Shown here: in pieces, positions 35,563 to 44,672 of the stretch | Layout: each line of letters begins with the position of its first letter | Position numbering within the stretch: the stretch's first letter is position 1 | DNA from: Rubrivivax sp. | GTDB taxonomy: Bacteria > Pseudomonadota > Gammaproteobacteria > Burkholderiales > Burkholderiaceae_C | Direction: 5' to 3' | Assembly (NCBI GenBank): GCA_016789865.1 | Contig: JAEUPC010000069.1 | Span: 16,815 to 80,814, forward strand | DNA length: 64,000 nucleotides | Made by a program: the position numbers and the translations under genes | The notes under the pieces: generated by a model | Databases searched by the model: none | The model's input: only the letters and a program-made list of their open reading frames with translations | Told to the model about the DNA's origin: nothing

Positions 35563-36398
35563 TGGTCGCGGGCAGGCCCGGCGCGCCACGCACGCTCGTC
35601 TTCTGCCACGCCAACGGTTTTCCGGCCGGCACCTACGGCGCGTTGTTCGAAGCCTGGCGCGCCGCGGGCTGGCAGGTGCTGGCGCCCGACAGACTCGGCC
35701 ACGACCCGGCCCACCCGCCCACCAGCGGCTGGCCGCACCTGCGCGACGAGATGATCGCGTTCATCGAGAAGAAGGCGGGCGGGCGGCCCGTGGCGCTGGT
35801 CGGGCACTCGATGGGCGGCTATCTGTCGCTGCTGGTGGCCAGCCGCCGGCCGCAGCTCGTGAGCGCCGTGGTGCTGCTGGACTCACCCATCGTCGCCGGC
35901 TGGCGCGCGCCCGCCTTCGGGCTGCTCAAGCTCACCGGCCTCATCCGGCGCGGCGGGCCTGGCAAGGCCTCGGTGCGGCGGCGCGAGCACTGGCCCAGCC
36001 GCGAAGCGGCGCACCAGCATTTCGGCGCCAAGCCCGCGTTCGCGCGCTGGGACCCGCGGGTGCTCGCAGACTACATCGCCCATGGATTCGTCGCCGACAA
36101 GGCGCACGGCGGCGTGCGGCTGGCCTACCGGCGCGAGATCGAGACGCGCATCTACAACACGCTGCCACACCACGTGGGCCCGCTGCTGCGGCGCCACCCG
36201 GTGCGCTGCCCGGTCGGCTTCATCGCCGGCCGGCAGTCCACCGAGAACCTGCAGCTCGGGCTGGCCTTCGTGCGCCGGCTGGCCGGCGAGCGCTGGCGGT
36301 GGATGGAAGGCTCGCACCTGTTCCCGATGGAGAGGCCGCAGGAGACGGCGCAGGCCGTGCTCGAGCTGCTCGGGGCCGGCGGCCGGGCCCGGCAGTGA
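35562..36398 (+). CDS. Alpha/beta hydrolase coupled to Anbu
   Basis: This 278-residue alpha/beta-hydrolase fold protein has the oxyanion segment FCHANGFPAGTYG and the nucleophile elbow GHSMGG at 81-86, with Ser83 as nucleophile. A late His is in EGSHLFPME. The usual acid position after the sixth strand reads FIAGRQST, without an obvious Asp, so the acid may come from elsewhere. There is no signal peptide. The ATG overlaps the Anbu stop by one base, which favours translational coupling. Its substrate is unknown, and the tie to Anbu could be positional only. Confidence 0.87.
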   Translation: MVAGRPGAPRTLVFCHANGFPAGTYGALFEAWRAAGWQVLAPDRLGHDPAHPPTSGWPHLRDEMIAFIEKKAGGRPVALVGHSMGGYLSLLVASRRPQLVSAVVLLDSPIVAGWRAPAFGLLKLTGLIRRGGPGKASVRRREHWPSREAAHQHFGAKPAFARWDPRVLADYIAHGFVADKAHGGVRLAYRREIETRIYNTLPHHVGPLLRRHPVRCPVGFIAGRQSTENLQLGLAFVRRLAGERWRWMEGSHLFPMERPQETAQAVLELLGAGGRARQ

Positions 36399-36466
36399 GG
36401 GCTCCGCCGGGGTTGCCGGTGCGCGGAGACCCGCCCCGGCACCGGTGGCGCTGACCGTCTCCGCCC

Positions 36467-39400
36467 TCAGCCGCCCGGAACCTGCCAATCGCCCAGCAAG
36501 CGCGGCAGCCAGCTGCCTCCCACGGCGTTGACCTTCTGCAGCGCGAAGCGCAGGCGGCCCAGGCGCTCGCTGGCGAAGAACGACCGCCACTGGTAGACCG
36601 CCCGCCGCCGCACCAGGCCTTCGACGAGATCGCGCGGATCGACGATCTCGATCACCGTCGCATCGGGGCCGTTGGCGTACAGCGCGACGCCGGTGGTGGC
36701 CTCGCGCCCCGCGGCCTGCTCCAGCGCCAGCACGGCAAAGGCCGAGGGGTTGGCCGGCAGCGTCGGCTCTTCCACGACGTCCAGCGTCAGCGTCACCAGC
36801 ACACCCTCGGCCCCTTCGACGAACACCGACAGCGCGAGCTGATCACCCGGTTGCAGCAATGCCGTGCCGATCTGCGCCGGCGTGGCCTCGGTGTCGGCCT
36901 GCAGCGCCGTGCAGTCCACGCTCAGCGCATGCAGCAAGGGCCGGCCCGGGCCCGCTGCGGCGAGGCGGAAGGTCTTCTCCTTCGGCCCCTGGACGGCGCC
37001 GGTCAGCGCGCGCGCACCGCGCAGGCTCAGGCTGGCCGTCGCGCCCTCTACCTTGCGCCGCCGCTCGACACCCAGGCGCAGCGCCGCCAGCTCCCCTTTC
37101 GCGTTGCGGTACGACAGCAGGCCTGCGGTGTCGGCAACGAAGGGCGCCTGCACCTCGACCCCCTGCACCTGCGGCCGCAGCGCCAGGGCCAGCTCCAGCC
37201 GCTCGTCGAAGCGCAGCTGCGAACGGTCGGCGGCGAACACGACGTCGTCGCCGGCCTGCACCGGCGAAGGCAGCCGGTTCAGCTTGGCGATGCCGCCCAG
37301 GCGGTCGTTGAACTCCGGGTCGTCGAAGCGGAAGTACACCGGCGTCTCCGGCACCGCCAGCCCGCCGGGGCCGGCCGTCCACAGCGACAGTCGCAGCTGG
37401 CGGTTCAGCACCACCTGCGGGTCCTGCGACCACACGAGGTCCAGCGTCAGTGTCACCTCGCTGGCCGCCGGCAACGCACGCAGGGCCCCCGCCGCGCTCG
37501 CCTGGCCGGATGAGAAGTCATCCAAGCGCAGCCGCTCGCCGTCGGTGTGCGCAATCTGCTCGCTGCCGCTGCCCTGGTAGCGCACGCCGTTGCTCACCAG
37601 CGCCTTGCCGGCGATCGTCCACACGGGCCTGCGCGCGCCGTCCGCCGCGCCCAGCAACGCGTCGACCTGCAGCTCGATGGCGCCGTCCCAGTCCGGCCCG
37701 ATGATGCCGCCGGGCGGCGACACCATCACCAGGCGCGTGGCCCACAGCGAACGCGGCGCCCGGTTCAGGCCGGCTGCCTCGAGGTCGGCCCCGGCTCGCG
37801 CGGCGCGAGGGCCGTGCACGACGACGGTGGGCATGCCGCCGACGCTGCAATGCCCCGCTTCATGCGAGCTGGCACGCGGCCGGTCATTGCGGGCCAGCAG
37901 CGCCGGCCGCGGCAGGCGCAGATGCACGGGGGTTTCGCCGCCGCGCCAGCTCATGCGCAAAGGGGCACCGGCAGCACCGCCGCCGGCCACTACCGCCGCG
38001 CCCTGCTGCATGAGCCCCAGGCGGGTGGTCAGCCAGGCGCCGGCCCGCGCAGCGATGCGCGTGGTGGCCACGCGGGCCGGTGCGTAGCTCTGCGTGCAGG
38101 CGAACTCGGTTGCCGGCTCCTCCGACGGCGGCCGGGCATGCGAAGCGGGCAGCAACGAGCGCGGCACGCCCAGCCGATAGCGCGGCGGCAGCGCGAAGGT
38201 CACGTCGTACGACGGCGCACCCGGCGTCGCAGCCGGCACTGCCCGCGCCTCGCGCAGCGCCAGGCTCTCGCGGTCGGCCAGCCAGTAGTCGCCGTGGGGC
38301 GCACCGCCCGCCGGCGAAGGCTCTTCGAGCAGCGCCCCGGCACCGCCGGCCAGCGCCCAGCCAACCGTGGCGGCGGTGGCCGCCAGCCGCGGTCCGTCGG
38401 TCGTGCCGGCGGGCCACTCGCCGCCGTCGCTGTGCACGAGCGTGGGCCCCACGTCGAGCGGAACGTAGCCGGGCATCACACCGGCATCGGCGGCAGCCCA
38501 TGGCGCCAGCGCCTCGCACTGCGCCTGCCGCGCGCGCGGCTGTGCCAGCGGCGCGGGCTCGAACCGCGGCCGCTGCAGGCCGGGGCCGCCGGGGGCCACG
38601 AGTTCAGCCACGCTGCCGGGCTCGAAGCCGAAGCTGCCCGCCCGTACCGTCAGCAGGCCCACCGCGGCCCAGGGGGCGTTGCGCACCAGTGTGCGCCGGG
38701 CCCAGCTCCGGCGGTCGGCGGGCAACACCGGGTCGACTTCCAGCGCCGCAGCCGTGCCCACGCCGCGGCCATCGCGCGCCAGCGTCTCCAGCCGCAGCGT
38801 CGGGCGCGCCGCTGCCACCGGAGCAGGAGCAGGAGCAGGGGCCGCGGCGGCCGCCGCGGGCTCGAGCGCGTCGGGTCCGGGCACCAGCTGGCGCACCGCG
38901 GCGTCGCGCAGCGCGGCCAGCGCCGTGCGGTAGACCTGCGGGTCGAACACCACGGCGCCCGCGGGCGGCACCACCGGCTGGCCGGCATCGTCGCGATAGA
39001 AGTCGGCCAGCGTCAGCGGCGCACGCACCCCGAAGCCCAGCGCCAGCGGCCGCTCGTCGCCCAGTCGCGCGAACAGCGCCGACAGCTGGAATGCCGTGCC
39101 AGCCGCCGGCAGTTCGTGGGCCGCCAACACGGGCGCGCCACCGCCGGTGCCGGCGCGGAAGACCACCGCCTGGAACACCGGCTGCTGGGGGTCGGGCGCT
39201 TCGGCGTCGGCGGCATCGAAGCCCAGCGCCGCGCAGGCCACGCAGTCGGCAGCCGCATCGAGCCCGGCCTGGGCATCGACGACGCGGCGCAGCGCCTGCG
39301 TCGCCAGCGCCGGTTCCAGCGCGGGCAGGACATGCGCCTCGTAGCGATCGGCCGCCGCCAGGTACAGCGTCGTGGCCGCCACCGGCCGCGCCGCGAAGGC

Positions 39401-42400
39401 CCGCCGCAGCGGCGATGCCGGGTCCGGCGGCAGCACCGGCTCGACGCCCGCGGGCTCGATGAAGGCCACGGCGGGCAGGCCGGCCAGCACCAGCGGCGCC
39501 GCCAGCTTGGCCGCACCGACCTGTGCCGCATCGGCCGCCAGCAGCGCGTGGTGCGACAGATCCACCGCCAGCGGCGCCGCTTGCAGGCCGTAGCCCGCCG
39601 CATCCAGCCGCTGCAGCAGCAGCGCCGCCAGGCGGCCGGTGAGCGCACCCGGGTCGGCGGCGCCGGCGTGCAGCACGTGCGGCAGCACCTGCTGATCGAT
39701 GAGCGGTCGTGCGTTGGGCGAGATGAGCGGCGAGAACGCCGTGGGGTCGCGGCCCGCCGCCACGGCCCCGGCCGGCGTGGCGGCGCGCACCAAGCGTTCG
39801 CGCAAGCCGGCCAGCGACAGCAGGCGCACGATCTGGAACGTGCGCCAGGTCAGCGAGCCCAGCGGCGCCGCGGCCGCGCGCGATGCCGCCGCGGCGCGCG
39901 CGCCCGCTCGCCTGGCCGCCGGCGTGCCCACGCGCGTGACCCGGTGCTGCACCTGCACCGCCAGCGCGATCTGCCGCCGATCGGCCAGCGCCTGCGGCCG
40001 CAGGTGCTGGCCGTCGAAGCGCAGCTGCGCCTCGTGCTCGAAGCCGCGCGACCACTCGGCCGCCAGCGGTGCCGCCAGCCAGTCGCCCACCGGCGAGGGC
40101 GCCTGCAGCTCGGGCCAGCTGAAGGCGTTGGGCAGCCGCAGCTCGCCGCGCAGGCGGTAGGTGCGTGCGCTGCGAGCGCCGCGCAGCCAGTCGAGGTCGA
40201 GCTGCAGCGTGCCCTGGGCACCGGCGGCGGGCACCGGGGCGTTGGCCTCGCCGCAGCGCAACTCGAAGCGCGCCCGCGTCTCGAGGTCGACGACCCGGTA
40301 CGAGGCGACCCGCCCGGCGGCACCGGGCCGCGCCTCGAGGGCCGCCAGCAGCGCGCCCTGCGCCTGGCTTACCTCCAGCGCGCCCCACAGCCGGTCGCGC
40401 CGGCCCGCCGCCGCGGCCGACCAGCTGATCGCGAAGTGACGCGGGCCCAACGCCACACCGGTTGACACCACTGCGGCCCCGCCGGACGGGTCGGACGCGC
40501 CGGTGTCGGCCGCCGGCAGCGGCTCGATATCCACGCGGTCGGCTTCGGAGAACGCGTGGTGCAGCCCGGCCAGCGCGACGCCGCCGCGCAGCAGGTCGCA
40601 GGTGGCCTCGCCCACCACGCGCGCGCCCACCGGGCCGACGCGCACGAGATAGCGCAGCGCCACCACCGGCGCGGCGCGCGGCACGATGCGGCCGCCCTCG
40701 ACGCCGGCGCCGCGCAGGTCGACCCACAGGCGGTCGAAGTCGATCGTGCCTTCGCCCGGCGCCGGCGGCGAAGGCACCCCGGGGTCGGCCTGCGCCAGCG
40801 CCTGGATGTGCCCGTCGGCGTCGCGCACCACCTGCACGTCGACCTCCATGTCGTCTTCGCCGAAGCGGTAGCGCAGCGACCCGGCGGCCGTCGCGCCGGG
40901 GGCAGGCAGGCTGGGCAGGCGCAATGCCGGCGCCACGCCCGCGGCAGCCTCGGGGTCGGCCAGGGGCCAGTCGAGGTCGGTGGCCAGCAGCCGCACCGCG
41001 TGGCCGCCACTGCTGCGCTCGATGATCAGCGTGGCGCGCGCTTCGCAGCGCGGCAACGCCGGCTCGGCGGGCGTGCCCACGGGCAGGCGCAGGCGGCCGC
41101 CGATCTCGATGCGGCTGGGCTGCGCGTCGCCGGCCTGCACCAGCCGCTCCAGCTCCAGCGGCTCGAACACCAGCCCCTGCACGATCACCAGCCCCAGATG
41201 GGCCGGCACCTGCGGGCTGCCCAGCGCCCAGCGGAAACCGGCCAGGTGGTTCAGGTCCAGCCCGGCGGCATTGGCGCGCCGTTCGAGGTCGGCCGCCGAG
41301 GCTGTGAACCAGGCCAGCGGGTTGCCGATGCCGCCGGTGGAGGTGTCTTCGGCCGGCACGTCGGCACACCAGAACTGCAGCGCCTCGCTGCCAGTGCAGA
41401 CAATGGGTTCGGCCAGGCTCACCAGCCGCACGCTGCGCCCGGCACCGGCAGCTTCGGTCAGCGTCTTCACGTGCACCAGCGCGGCCGCGCCCCCCGGCAC
41501 GGCGGCGCTGCGCAGGCCATGCTGGTCGGTGAAGCTGCCGTCGCCCGCGCGCGCCAGCGCCGCCGTGCCGAAGGTGACGGCGGCCTCGCCGCCGGCACGA
41601 CGGAAGCGGCCGGCCAGGCCGAGCAGGTCGCTTTCTGCCGGCAGGCCGAGGAATTCCAGCCGCGGCGGCTGCACCGCGTCGGAGGCGAACCCGAGCGCAA
41701 AGGCGCCGATTGCCTGCAGCCGCGGGCCCTCGGCAGGGTCGAAGCCGGCATCGCCGGCGCCGATGCGCTGCGTGCGCTCGTCGATGGCCACCGCACCGGC
41801 AAGCGGGTAGTCGGTGTCGCCGAACACGCCCACCAGCCGCAGCGGCCCGCTGCCTTCACGTTGCAGCAGCGCGCGCCGGTCGGCTGCGGCCAGCGCGACG
41901 CGGCGCTGCAGGTCGCGCCAGACGCGGTCCCAGCCGTTGCGCTCGGCGCCTCGCTCGGGGCCGTTGTTCGCCAGCGGCGTGAAGTGGGCCGTCTGCGGCA
42001 CCGCACGCGGCGCGGCAGCGGCCCCTCCGCCCGGGCCGCCGGCGCCGCCGGCCGCCGGGCCGGGTGCGCGCGCGAAGGCGTGGTGCTCGTCGCGCAGCGC
42101 GATGTCGTGCCGCAGTTCGGCCTGCACCGTCGCCGCGAAGCCGGCCCACCGGCCCGGCGTTGCCGCCGGCAGGTCGCCCGGCCGTGCCGGCACGCCGACG
42201 AACCAGGTGGCACTGGGCAGCGTGGTGATGGCCATGCCGATCTCGTCGCGCCAGCGATCGCCGGCCGCCGGCCGCACGAACGCCGCTGCAGCGAAGCGGC
42301 CGGTGCCCGGGTCGCGCACCTGCACCGCCAGCGGCATGTCCAGCCGGGTCATGGCCAGCGCGGCGACATAGCCGATCTCGGCACCCGCGGGCAGCGCGGC

Positions 42401-44659
42401 GGCCTGCAGCGGCGCCAGCGCGCGCGCTTCGGTCGGCGCGTTGCGCGCGCGCCCGGCCGCCGCCAGCGGCAGCGTCTGCACCGTGGGCAGCGCGGGGTGC
42501 GCGCTCCACACCCACGGGCGCTGCGCGGTGGCGTCGAGCACGATGTCGCCATCGGCCGCGCCGGCGAAGCTGCAGACCCAGGCCACGCCGGCGCCCTCGG
42601 CCACCCGCGTGGCCGCGCGCCCGGGCGCCGCCTCCAGCACCAGGCCGCGCAGCAACACCTCCACGCGCACGCGCGGGTGCGGCCCGGCCTGGTCGGCCTG
42701 GCGCCACATCTGCGCTTCCAGCCCGCGCAGCGTGTTGGGCGACACCGCCTTCAGCGGCAGCGAGACGAGCGCGCGCTCGGCGGCCTCGGGCAGCAGCCGT
42801 TCGGGCCGCTGGCGGAACGGCGTCGCGGTGGCGAAGCCCTCGAACGACATCTCGAAGTCCTGCAGCGTGACCTCGGCATCGATGACGGCACCCAGGCGCC
42901 CGGCCGCAGTGTCCAGCCGCAGCCGGAACGGCGCGCGCCGCGCACCCGTCAGACCCAGCGACCACGGCCGCTCGGCGGCCAGATGGTCCGGCTGCAGCGG
43001 CACGTTGCCGAAGATCAGCGCGCCCTGAATCTCGCGCGAGCGCGGCGCGGCCGGCACGTCGTCGGCGTTGTCGGGGACCAGCCGTGCCAGCACGGCGGCG
43101 GTGGCGTTGGGCAGCGGCCAGTGCAGCCAACCGCCCGCGATGGGCGTGAAGGTCCACAGCAGTTCGGGCGGCGCCGTGGGCTCGGGGCGCGGCACCCCGG
43201 TGGCCTGGCGCAGCGCCTCGGCGGTTTCGATCAGCGGCAGCGCCAGCCGCACCGCCTGCTGCTCGGGCGGCACCGGTGTGCCGCCGTCGCCGCGGTAGGT
43301 GAATTCCAGCCGCTCGGCGCGGGCCAGCGTGGCGGTGGGGGCACGGAAACGGTAGCCCGCCTCGACCCCGACGCCGCCCGGCGGGGCCGCGGGCGGCGCC
43401 TCGTCGCCGGCGACGCCCTCAATGACCACGGCGCTGCCCTGGCGGCGCAGGTCGAAGTGATCGGGCTGCAGCGTCAGCACCGACAGCGGCCGGGCATTCA
43501 GCGCCCGGTCGGCCAGGCGCATCAGCAGGCCCTCGCCATCGATGCTCAGCGCCGGCTCTCCCGCGCGGCCGGCGCGCGAGAATAGCGGCGAGTCCGCCGG
43601 CCCCGTCTCGGGCCAGTACAGGTGCGAGGGCTCGAGCGCCATGCCCGGCGCCACGTGCAGCCAGCGCGGCGGCGCATCCGCCTCGGGCCCGCCACCGGCG
43701 CCATCACCGCCGCGCAGCGCCCGGTCGAGCCCGGCAAGGTGCCCGCGCCAGGCCGCCACCAGCGGCGCATGGCCGGGCTCCTGCGGGTCGAGCCAGACCT
43801 TGAGCACCCGTTGCACCGGCCCGGCGCCGGCCTCCAGGCGGCGGTAGGTGGCCTTGAACCAGCCGGCCACGCTCTGGCCCGTCCACGGCAGCACGACGCC
43901 GCCGGCGACGCAGAAGCCGTCGGGCAGCAGCACCACGGTGTCGGCGTCGGCCACCGCATCGGCCGGCGGCGGTGCCGTCAGCCCCAGCTGCTCGCGCGCC
44001 TTGGCGAGGTAGCGCGGGTCCGGCCGCAGGCGGATCTTGCCGTGCATCAGCTGCACCGCCGGCAGCAGCTGCGAGGTGGGGCCGAAGCCGTCGTTGGGCG
44101 CCGCGCCGGTCAGCGGCGGCGGCCAGTCGCCGAACGGGCTGACCACGATGTTCTGCGGCCCGCCCACGGGTGCGGCGCCATGCAGCACCGGCAGGCTGGT
44201 GCGCAGCAGCTCTGCGGGATCGCCGCCGACCACCTCGGGAAGCGTGTGCAGCGCCAGCAGGCCCAGGCGCGCCTCGGCGGGATCGGCCGCCGGTGCCTGC
44301 GCGTCCTCGAGGCGCACCTGCAGGAACGCTTGCACCTCGGCGCGCAGCAGCGTGGGGGCGTGGAAGTGCGCCAGCGGCCCGTGCGCGCGCGCCGTGTCCA
44401 GCAGGACCAGCGAGCGCAGCGCGCGGCTGACGGCCTCGGTGGAGCGCGGGTCCATGCCCGGCAGCGTGGCCTCGTCGCGCAGCTCGCCCACGCGCAGGCC
44501 GAACGACCACAACGGCCCGAGCACACGCAGGTACGGCAGCTTCAGCGTGCGCCAGCGCCGCGCCGCGCCCATCGGGTCGCCCGCCTTCGGGCTGAACAGC
44601 GGCGGGTGCAGCACACGGTAGTAGCCGATGTTGGGCGGCGGCCCGTGCTCACCGTTCAT
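36467..44659 (-). CDS. Giant protein of unknown function (2730 residues), second gene of pair
   Basis: I do not recognise this protein. It has no signal peptide, no obvious membrane helix, no P-loop, and no NRPS, PKS, RHS/YD, haemolysin, FHA or cadherin motif. It starts MNGEHGPPPNIGYYRVLHPP and reads as many beta-strand-rich segments joined by Ala/Pro/Gly linkers (about residues 863-886 and 1930-1948). Trp, Arg and Leu are frequent and Cys is rare. Segments such as PFRLRLDTAAGRLGAVIDAEV and SYDVTFALPPRYRLGVPRSLL suggest sandwich-type or elongated structural domains. Base composition matches the neighbours. A GAGGG about eight bases before the ATG supports the start, 13 bp after the stop of the 3735-residue gene. 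A two-gene operon with related function is inferred. Confidence 0.85.
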   Translation of the reverse strand: MNGEHGPPPNIGYYRVLHPPLFSPKAGDPMGAARRWRTLKLPYLRVLGPLWSFGLRVGELRDEATLPGMDPRSTEAVSRALRSLVLLDTARAHGPLAHFHAPTLLRAEVQAFLQVRLEDAQAPAADPAEARLGLLALHTLPEVVGGDPAELLRTSLPVLHGAAPVGGPQNIVVSPFGDWPPPLTGAAPNDGFGPTSQLLPAVQLMHGKIRLRPDPRYLAKAREQLGLTAPPPADAVADADTVVLLPDGFCVAGGVVLPWTGQSVAGWFKATYRRLEAGAGPVQRVLKVWLDPQEPGHAPLVAAWRGHLAGLDRALRGGDGAGGGPEADAPPRWLHVAPGMALEPSHLYWPETGPADSPLFSRAGRAGEPALSIDGEGLLMRLADRALNARPLSVLTLQPDHFDLRRQGSAVVIEGVAGDEAPPAAPPGGVGVEAGYRFRAPTATLARAERLEFTYRGDGGTPVPPEQQAVRLALPLIETAEALRQATGVPRPEPTAPPELLWTFTPIAGGWLHWPLPNATAAVLARLVPDNADDVPAAPRSREIQGALIFGNVPLQPDHLAAERPWSLGLTGARRAPFRLRLDTAAGRLGAVIDAEVTLQDFEMSFEGFATATPFRQRPERLLPEAAERALVSLPLKAVSPNTLRGLEAQMWRQADQAGPHPRVRVEVLLRGLVLEAAPGRAATRVAEGAGVAWVCSFAGAADGDIVLDATAQRPWVWSAHPALPTVQTLPLAAAGRARNAPTEARALAPLQAAALPAGAEIGYVAALAMTRLDMPLAVQVRDPGTGRFAAAAFVRPAAGDRWRDEIGMAITTLPSATWFVGVPARPGDLPAATPGRWAGFAATVQAELRHDIALRDEHHAFARAPGPAAGGAGGPGGGAAAAPRAVPQTAHFTPLANNGPERGAERNGWDRVWRDLQRRVALAAADRRALLQREGSGPLRLVGVFGDTDYPLAGAVAIDERTQRIGAGDAGFDPAEGPRLQAIGAFALGFASDAVQPPRLEFLGLPAESDLLGLAGRFRRAGGEAAVTFGTAALARAGDGSFTDQHGLRSAAVPGGAAALVHVKTLTEAAGAGRSVRLVSLAEPIVCTGSEALQFWCADVPAEDTSTGGIGNPLAWFTASAADLERRANAAGLDLNHLAGFRWALGSPQVPAHLGLVIVQGLVFEPLELERLVQAGDAQPSRIEIGGRLRLPVGTPAEPALPRCEARATLIIERSSGGHAVRLLATDLDWPLADPEAAAGVAPALRLPSLPAPGATAAGSLRYRFGEDDMEVDVQVVRDADGHIQALAQADPGVPSPPAPGEGTIDFDRLWVDLRGAGVEGGRIVPRAAPVVALRYLVRVGPVGARVVGEATCDLLRGGVALAGLHHAFSEADRVDIEPLPAADTGASDPSGGAAVVSTGVALGPRHFAISWSAAAAGRRDRLWGALEVSQAQGALLAALEARPGAAGRVASYRVVDLETRARFELRCGEANAPVPAAGAQGTLQLDLDWLRGARSARTYRLRGELRLPNAFSWPELQAPSPVGDWLAAPLAAEWSRGFEHEAQLRFDGQHLRPQALADRRQIALAVQVQHRVTRVGTPAARRAGARAAAASRAAAAPLGSLTWRTFQIVRLLSLAGLRERLVRAATPAGAVAAGRDPTAFSPLISPNARPLIDQQVLPHVLHAGAADPGALTGRLAALLLQRLDAAGYGLQAAPLAVDLSHHALLAADAAQVGAAKLAAPLVLAGLPAVAFIEPAGVEPVLPPDPASPLRRAFAARPVAATTLYLAAADRYEAHVLPALEPALATQALRRVVDAQAGLDAAADCVACAALGFDAADAEAPDPQQPVFQAVVFRAGTGGGAPVLAAHELPAAGTAFQLSALFARLGDERPLALGFGVRAPLTLADFYRDDAGQPVVPPAGAVVFDPQVYRTALAALRDAAVRQLVPGPDALEPAAAAAAPAPAPAPVAAARPTLRLETLARDGRGVGTAAALEVDPVLPADRRSWARRTLVRNAPWAAVGLLTVRAGSFGFEPGSVAELVAPGGPGLQRPRFEPAPLAQPRARQAQCEALAPWAAADAGVMPGYVPLDVGPTLVHSDGGEWPAGTTDGPRLAATAATVGWALAGGAGALLEEPSPAGGAPHGDYWLADRESLALREARAVPAATPGAPSYDVTFALPPRYRLGVPRSLLPASHARPPSEEPATEFACTQSYAPARVATTRIAARAGAWLTTRLGLMQQGAAVVAGGGAAGAPLRMSWRGGETPVHLRLPRPALLARNDRPRASSHEAGHCSVGGMPTVVVHGPRAARAGADLEAAGLNRAPRSLWATRLVMVSPPGGIIGPDWDGAIELQVDALLGAADGARRPVWTIAGKALVSNGVRYQGSGSEQIAHTDGERLRLDDFSSGQASAAGALRALPAASEVTLTLDLVWSQDPQVVLNRQLRLSLWTAGPGGLAVPETPVYFRFDDPEFNDRLGGIAKLNRLPSPVQAGDDVVFAADRSQLRFDERLELALALRPQVQGVEVQAPFVADTAGLLSYRNAKGELAALRLGVERRRKVEGATASLSLRGARALTGAVQGPKEKTFRLAAAGPGRPLLHALSVDCTALQADTEATPAQIGTALLQPGDQLALSVFVEGAEGVLVTLTLDVVEEPTLPANPSAFAVLALEQAAGREATTGVALYANGPDATVIEIVDPRDLVEGLVRRRAVYQWRSFFASERLGRLRFALQKVNAVGGSWLPRLLGDWQVPGG

Positions 44660-44672
44660 CTGCGTGCCCTCA

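Noticed and set aside
37547-43585. Long plus-strand frames opposite the 2730-residue gene
   Set aside because: Same antisense effect of strong third-position G/C bias; sequences are low-complexity Arg/Gln/His-rich.
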